Below, piece after piece: positions 59,947 to 64,000 of a stretch of 64,000 nucleotides of DNA; positions within the stretch are counted from its first letter, which is position 1, and each line of letters starts with the position of its first letter. The position numbers and the translations under genes were made by a program. The notes beneath the pieces are model-generated. The model was not told where the DNA came from. It worked only from the letters and a program-made list of their open reading frames with translations, and did not search any database. The stretch comes from Actinomadura barringtoniae. Lineage in GTDB: Bacteria > Actinomycetota > Actinomycetes > Streptosporangiales > Streptosporangiaceae. The stretch spans positions 124,001 through 188,000 of the forward strand of contig NZ_JAGEOJ010000017.1 in assembly GCF_017573505.1 (NCBI RefSeq). The letters are read 5' to 3'.

Positions 59947-60248
59947 CGCGTGGGTTCTCTCAGTGCGGTTGATTAACCGTAACAAGCGGGGTGGGGGCCG
60001 CCTTAGAACTGTCCGGGCACATCGATCTCACCTTTATGAACCCGGCATGAACCCGTCCTTTTACCGTGCGACGCAGATATGCACCAAGTGGGGGCAGTCG
60101 CTGGGATTTGCGCATATGAAGGCGGGGTACCGCCATAAAACAGCAGGTCAACGGGGGGCGAGGACAAGATTGACCCCGCCGTGGGGATGCTATTGATCTT
60201 GATCCGACATGATCGGTTGGCAGGACGGTTTTCGGGGGGAGAGATCTC
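59947..60248. other. Non-coding gap between Nudix and channel genes
   Basis: 302 bases with no supported gene. A candidate promoter TTGACC (60170-60175), 15-16 bases, TATTGA (60191-60196) points toward the channel gene; the spacer is shorter than usual, so this is weak. GGCGG-4-CCGCC (60121-60134) is a small inverted repeat. I see nothing else. Confidence 0.4.
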
Positions 60249-62129
60249 ATGAGTGGGCCTACGCCGCGGCAGCGACTGCGTTATTGGTTCGACAACACGA
60301 TGTCGCGCGGCACTCCGGCGCTGATCGGCTGGCTGGCCGTGGTGTCGCTCGCGCTGGTGGTCAGCCTGAGCGCCCTGATCTCCGTCTTCGACACCAAGCC
60401 GACGAGCTTCGGGCACGCGCTGAGCGAGATCTGGAAGAGCACGGTCAACACCTTCAAGCTCGGTGACGCCGCCGAGGGCAGCCTGCCCTACCGCTTCCTG
60501 GTCATCGCCCTGGCCCTGGCCGGGCTGTTCTTCGCCAGCACCCTGATCAGCCTGCTGACCTCCGGCGTCAACAAGAAGATCGCCGAGCTGCGCAAGGGGC
60601 GCTCGGCGGTGCTGGAGAAGGGCCACACCGTGCTGATCGGCTGGTCGGAGCAGATCTATCCGATCATCTCCGAGCTGGTCGAGGCCAACTCCAGCGAGCG
60701 GAGCGGGCGGGTCGCAGTTCTCGCCGACCGCGACCGCGTCGAGATGGAAGAGGACATCCGCAAGTTCGTCGGGGACACCCGCAACACGCGGGTGGTCTGC
60801 CGCAGTGGCAACCCGATCGACCCGGGCGACCTGGACATCGTGAGCCCGCAGACGGCCCGGTCGATCATCGTGCTGACCCCGCCCGGCGACGCGCCGGACG
60901 CGTACGTGACCAAGACGCTCCTGGCGATCACCAACAGCCCCACTCGCCGGAAGGAGCCGTACCACATCGTGGCCACGGTGCAGGACGCCCGCAACCGCGC
61001 GGCCGTCCAGCTCGCGGGCGGCGCGGAGACCGTGCTGGTCGACGCCGACGACATCGCCGCCAGGCTCGTCGTGCAGACCTCCCGCCAGTCCGGGCTGTCG
61101 GTGGTCTACCAGGACCTGCTCGACTTCGCCGGCGACGAGATCTACATGTCCACGGAGCCGTCCCTGGTCGGCAAGACCTTCGGTGAGGCGCTGCACGCCT
61201 ACCCGACCTCGTCGGTGATCGGCCTGCGGCGAGCGGACGGCACCACCCAGCTGAACCCGCCGATCGGTTCGGTCATCGACGAGGGCGACCAGATCATCGC
61301 CATCTCCGAGGACAACGACACGGTCGTGACCGGCGCCTGGGACGGGGTGCTCAGCGACGAGGGGATCATCCCCGTCCGGCGCCGCGACCCACGGCCCTCC
61401 CGGACGCTGATCCTCGGCTGGAACCGCCGCGCGGCCAACATTGTCCGCCAGTTCGACGAGTACGTGACGCCGAACTCCAGCCTGGACATCGTGGCCGACT
61501 GTCCCGACGCCAAGATCGAGCTCGACGAGATCAAGCCGGGTCTGGAGCACCTCACGCTGAGCTTCCGGCTCGGCGACACCGATGACCGCGCCGCGCTGGA
61601 CGCCCTGGACGTCGGCTCCTACGACCACATGATCGTACTCTGCTACGACGCGACCGACGTCCAGTACGCCGACAGCCGGGCGCTCATCACGCTGCTGCAC
61701 CTGCGCCAGATGCAGCAGGAGACCGGCCAGCGGTACTCGATCGTCAGCGAGATGAGCGACGACCGCAACCGCAAGCTCGCCCAGGTCACCCAGGCCGATG
61801 ACTTCATCGTCAGCGGCCAGCTGCTCAGCCTGCTCATGACCCAGCTGTCGGAGAACCGGCACCTGGCCGCCGTCTTCGCCGACCTTTTCAAGCCGGAGGG
61901 CTCGGAGATCTACCTCAAGCCCGCCGAGGACTACGTGACCCCGGGGGTCCAGATGGACTTCCACTCGGTCGTGGAGTCGGCCGGACGCGGCGGCGACGTC
62001 GCGATCGGCTACCGGGTGGCCGCCCACGCCCAGGAGCCGCCGACCTACGGCGTCGTGCTGAACCCGGACAAGACCCAGCCGGTCACCTTCGGCGAGGGCG
62101 ACCGCGTGATCGTCCTCTCCGAGGACTGA
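60249..62129 (+). CDS. CASTOR/POLLUX-like ion channel with RCK domains
   Basis: 626 residues. Two membrane segments (ALIGWLAVVSLALVVSLSAL and FLVIALALAGLFFASTLISLL) flank a short loop, then two cytosolic RCK/TrkA-N-like Rossmann domains (VLIGWSEQIYPIISEL and ILGWNRRAANIVRQF, each with glycine-bearing nucleotide loops). The layout is that of the plant CASTOR/POLLUX/DMI1 channels and their bacterial relatives. Ion selectivity is unknown. GGGGGAGAG precedes the ATG at 60249. A terminator follows at 62149. Confidence 0.82.
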   Translation: MSGPTPRQRLRYWFDNTMSRGTPALIGWLAVVSLALVVSLSALISVFDTKPTSFGHALSEIWKSTVNTFKLGDAAEGSLPYRFLVIALALAGLFFASTLISLLTSGVNKKIAELRKGRSAVLEKGHTVLIGWSEQIYPIISELVEANSSERSGRVAVLADRDRVEMEEDIRKFVGDTRNTRVVCRSGNPIDPGDLDIVSPQTARSIIVLTPPGDAPDAYVTKTLLAITNSPTRRKEPYHIVATVQDARNRAAVQLAGGAETVLVDADDIAARLVVQTSRQSGLSVVYQDLLDFAGDEIYMSTEPSLVGKTFGEALHAYPTSSVIGLRRADGTTQLNPPIGSVIDEGDQIIAISEDNDTVVTGAWDGVLSDEGIIPVRRRDPRPSRTLILGWNRRAANIVRQFDEYVTPNSSLDIVADCPDAKIELDEIKPGLEHLTLSFRLGDTDDRAALDALDVGSYDHMIVLCYDATDVQYADSRALITLLHLRQMQQETGQRYSIVSEMSDDRNRKLAQVTQADDFIVSGQLLSLLMTQLSENRHLAAVFADLFKPEGSEIYLKPAEDYVTPGVQMDFHSVVESAGRGGDVAIGYRVAAHAQEPPTYGVVLNPDKTQPVTFGEGDRVIVLSED

Positions 62130-62148
62130 GGGCCTGGGGCCCGGGACT

Positions 62149-62168
62149 CAAGGCTTGAAGAAGCCTTG
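62149..62168 (+). terminator. Terminator after the channel gene
   Basis: CAAGGCTT (62149-62156), loop GAAG, AAGCCTTG (62161-62168): a perfect 8-bp stem 19 bases after the stop codon. No U-tract. Confidence 0.55.
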
Positions 62169-62470
62169 CGATCCGGGAATGGAACGGGCCGCAGGGTCGT
62201 TGGAACACTTCAGATGATCGGTATTGCGCACGCTGCGACCGCGCTGGCGCGGCGTGCGTTCTCCCCATGGCCTACCAGGTGATAGTCTTGGTAGTCGACC
62301 GGCCCTGTACGGATGTCCTCGCGGATGCCCGGGCGGGGCGCTCAAGCGGAGGCCACCTCCCACCTGACCGGCTGACAGCCGGTGGGTCTCGGTCCGGCAA
62401 CGTGATCGCCGTCAGGTGTTTCACGTCGCTTCGTCCTCGGCGGCCATTGGTCCCGAGGCGACCGAAGGTG

Positions 62471-62499
62471 GCCCTGCATGCGAGTCGTGCGGGGCTTTT
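62471..62499 (+). terminator. Terminator-like hairpin in the infC leader (candidate attenuator)
   Basis: GCCCTGCA (62471-62478) pairs with TGCGGGGC (62488-62495) across a 9-base loop with one G-U pair, followed directly by TTTTC (62496-62500). It lies 63 bases before the infC start, upstream of the gene, so it is expected to be an attenuator and not the end of an operon. Confidence 0.5.
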
Positions 62500-62550
62500 C
62501 GCGTGAAGGGCCCGGGGTACGACCGGTCAGAGACTTAGAGATCCGGCCCC

Positions 62551-62564
62551 AAGGAGGTCCCATC
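62551..62564 (+). promoter_or_regulatory. Shine-Dalgarno and ATC start codon of infC
   Basis: AAGGAGGT (62551-62558) is four bases from ATC at 62562. The match to anti-Shine-Dalgarno is the best in the window and decides the start; the only upstream ATG (62478) has no comparable site and would add 28 unusual residues. Confidence 0.75.
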
Positions 62565-63140
62565 AGCGCCGAACCGCGTATCAACGACCGCATTCGCGTG
62601 CCCGAGGTCCGTCTCGTCGGCCCGAACGGCGAACAGGTGGGCATAGTGCCCATCGCCAAGGCCCTTGAACTCGCGCGTGAGTCGGACCTCGACCTGGTCG
62701 AGGTGGCGCCGACCGCGCGCCCGCCCGTCGCCAAGCTCATGGACTACGGGAAGTTCAAGTACGAGTCAGCGATGAAGGCGCGTGAAGCGCGGAAGAACCA
62801 GGCGCACACGGTCATCAAGGAGATCAAGCTCCGCCCGAAGATCGACCCGCACGACTACGAGACCAAGAAGGGTCACGTGGTGCGGTTCCTGAAGGCCGGG
62901 GACAAGGTGAAGGTCACGATCATGTTCCGTGGTCGTGAGCAGTCCCGCCCCGAGCTCGGATTCCGGCTGCTGCAGCGGCTGGCCGAGGACGTCGAGGAGC
63001 TCGGCTTCGTCGAGTCCCGTCCGAAGCAGGACGGCCGGAACATGATCATGGTGATCGGTCCGCACAAGAAGAAGGCCGAGGCCAAGGCCGAGCGCGCGGC
63101 GTCCCGCGCCGCGGAGACCGAAGCCGAAGCCGACGCCTGA
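62562..63140 (+). CDS. infC: Translation initiation factor IF-3
   Basis: 192 residues. It starts ISAEPRINDRIRVPEVRLVGPNG, with the conserved N-domain LVEVAPTARPPVAKLMDYGKFKYE and C-domain KVTIMFRGREQSRPELGF with LGFVESRPKQDGRNMIMVI. A Lys/Ala/Glu tail ends the chain. It keeps 30S subunits free and checks start-codon pairing. The ATC start is rare, and IF-3 itself discriminates against such codons, so it probably self-limits as E. coli infC does with ATT. Confidence 0.95.
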   Translation: MSAEPRINDRIRVPEVRLVGPNGEQVGIVPIAKALELARESDLDLVEVAPTARPPVAKLMDYGKFKYESAMKAREARKNQAHTVIKEIKLRPKIDPHDYETKKGHVVRFLKAGDKVKVTIMFRGREQSRPELGFRLLQRLAEDVEELGFVESRPKQDGRNMIMVIGPHKKKAEAKAERAASRAAETEAEADA

Positions 63141-63349
63141 CACTTGACGGCCCGGCCGGGCCGCGGCCGCCGCATCCAGCCCGATGAGGCGGCCGGAGGT
63201 TGATGCGATCTTGCTTTGGCAGGGTCGTGACGCACGTACATTGAGCCTGACCAGGCGCGTTACCACGTGACCCGTGGGATGCGTCCGATCAGGCGCGCCT
63301 TCGGCGAGACGAGCCGGGGGTCCAGGAGTAGAGGGAGACGACGGCGACC

Positions 63350-63544
63350 ATGCCGAAGACCAAGACCCACAGTGGTGCCAAGAAGCGCTTCAAGCTGACC
63401 GGCTCCGGCAAGGTGATGCGCCGCCGCGCCAACAAGAACCACCTGCTCGAGCACAAGCCGACCAAGCGGACCCGGCGCCTGGACGGCAACGTCGTGGTGT
63501 CCCCGGCCGACGCCAAGAACATCAAGAAGCTGCTGCGCAAGTAA
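63350..63544 (+). CDS. rpmI: 50S ribosomal protein bL35
   Basis: 64 residues, very basic, beginning MPKTKTHSGAKKRFKLTGSGKVMRR, the family signature. It is a structural protein of the large subunit. It lies between infC and rplT, the conserved order. GAGGGAGACG precedes the ATG. The 209-base gap after infC holds GC-rich inverted repeats near 63150-63195 but no clear terminator or promoter. Confidence 0.97.
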   Translation: MPKTKTHSGAKKRFKLTGSGKVMRRRANKNHLLEHKPTKRTRRLDGNVVVSPADAKNIKKLLRK

Positions 63545-63614
63545 GCGCCGCCAGACCCCATCCAAACGACCGGCCGAGGCCCGAGGCCCCGGCCCCCACG
63601 AAGGAGTTCATCAC

Positions 63615-63992
63615 GTGGCACGCGTGAAGCGGGCGGTCAACGCCGCCAAGAAGCGTCGGGTCGTCCTGGAGCGGTCGAGCGGCTACCGCGGCCAGCGGTC
63701 GCGCCTTTACCGCAAGGCCAAGGAGCAGCAGCTCCACTCCATGACCTACGCCTTCCGTGACCGCAAGGACCGGAAGGGCCAGTTCCGCCGCCTGTGGATC
63801 CAGCGGATCAACGCCGCGGCCCGCGCCAACGGCATGACCTACAACCGGTTCATCCAGGGTCTGAAGGCCGCCGAGGTCGAGGTCGACCGTCGCATGCTGG
63901 CCGAGCTGGCCGTGAACGACGCCGAGGCCTTCGCCGCGCTGGTCAAGGTCGCCCAGGACGCGCTGCCCGCCGAGGGCAGCGAGGCGGCCTGA
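63615..63992 (+). CDS. rplT: 50S ribosomal protein bL20
   Basis: 125 residues, beginning VARVKRAVNAAKKRRVVLERSSGYRGQRS, with FRRLWIQRINAAARANGMTYNRFI typical of bL20. It is an early assembly protein of the large subunit and, in other bacteria, an autoregulator of this operon. GTG 63615 follows AAGGAG. The stop codon lies eight bases from the window end. Confidence 0.97.
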   Translation: MARVKRAVNAAKKRRVVLERSSGYRGQRSRLYRKAKEQQLHSMTYAFRDRKDRKGQFRRLWIQRINAAARANGMTYNRFIQGLKAAEVEVDRRMLAELAVNDAEAFAALVKVAQDALPAEGSEAA

Positions 63993-64000
63993 GCTCCATC

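Larger units (their letters stand above)
62130..62561 (+). other. Structured leader of the infC-rpmI-rplT operon
   Basis: 432 bases without a recognised gene. It contains the channel gene terminator (62149-62168), several GC-rich inverted repeats (for example ACCGGC-5-GCCGGT, 62367-62383), a terminator-like hairpin at 62471-62499 and the infC Shine-Dalgarno. The length and structure fit a regulated ribosomal-protein leader. No leader peptide rich in one amino acid was found. Confidence 0.55.

Noticed and set aside
62478..62561. Upstream ATG start for infC giving a 28-residue extension
   Set aside because: It lacks a Shine-Dalgarno, the extension overlaps the terminator-like hairpin, and the family N-terminus begins at the ATC.
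1..64000. CRISPR array, tRNA, rRNA or prophage
   Set aside because: No regularly spaced repeats, no cloverleaf with CCA-like end, and no phage structural genes were seen.

Overview
This window reads as a chromosomal segment of a high-GC actinomycete. It shows strong GC-rich third-position bias, frequent GTG and TTG starts, ATGA/GTGA-type overlaps, a phosphatidylinositol mannoside pathway (CDP-alcohol phosphatidyltransferase, PatA-like acyltransferase, PimA), and a gene order matching the mycobacterial thrS-to-aroE block (thrS, HIT, pgsA, patA, pimA, pdxS, pdxT, yebC, ruvCAB, yajC-secD-secF, apt, relA, ppi, glyoxalase II-like, hisS, aspS, rarA, alaS, ruvX, mltG, aroE). Products such as the IS30 transposase and DUF families suggest Streptosporangiales/Thermomonosporaceae (Actinomadura-like). 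That rank is inference; no rRNA is present to confirm it.

Layout. 1-2.7 kb: the end of an MDR oxidoreductase, then a response regulator and histidine kinase on the minus strand. 2.8-8.3 kb: a sulfur-acquisition block (ssuC-ssuB-ssuA-ssuD operon with four-base overlaps, then a SulP permease). 8.3-11.7 kb: a methyltransferase, a sugar-porter MFS protein and a CapA-like protein. 11.8-24.3 kb: thrS with an apparent threonine leader-peptide attenuator, an envelope-stress Asp23 protein, a HIT protein, a polysaccharide deacetylase, an EF-G-like GTPase and the PIM lipid genes. 24.3-31.1 kb: the PLP synthase pair, yebC, an Eis-like acetyltransferase and ruvCAB. 31.2-38.1 kb: yajC-secD-secF, apt and relA. 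38.2-39.65 kb: an IS30-family element sitting at the centre of the shared relA/aspS terminator palindrome. 39.7-43.5 kb: aspS, hisS and an MBL hydrolase on the minus strand. 43.7-48.4 kb: a cyclophilin, a DUF349 protein, a TIGR03086 protein and a DUF305/DUF3105/small membrane protein trio. 48.5-56.2 kb: rarA, two small membrane proteins, alaS, ruvX, mltG and aroE. 56.2-60.0 kb: an accessory-looking group (squalene-cyclase-like toroid, HIT, PfkB, Nudix). 60.2-62.1 kb: a CASTOR/POLLUX-like channel. 62.1-64 kb: infC-rpmI-rplT with a long structured leader and an ATC start codon for infC.

Most of the window is housekeeping (translation, recombination, protein export, stringent response). The most interesting signals are non-coding. 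They are a complete three-way (1:2, 2:3, 3:4) attenuator before thrS, an IS element in the exact dyad of a terminator whose end hairpin buries the transposase start region, and a GC-rich palindromic repeat shared between an in-frame insertion in pimA and the tail of the MBL gene. To these can be added a terminator-like hairpin upstream of an ATC-initiated infC, several likely leaderless promoters, and a 15-bp hairpin in front of rarA. No CRISPR array, tRNA, rRNA or prophage was seen. All functional calls rest on motif reading and remembered family features; no search was run.
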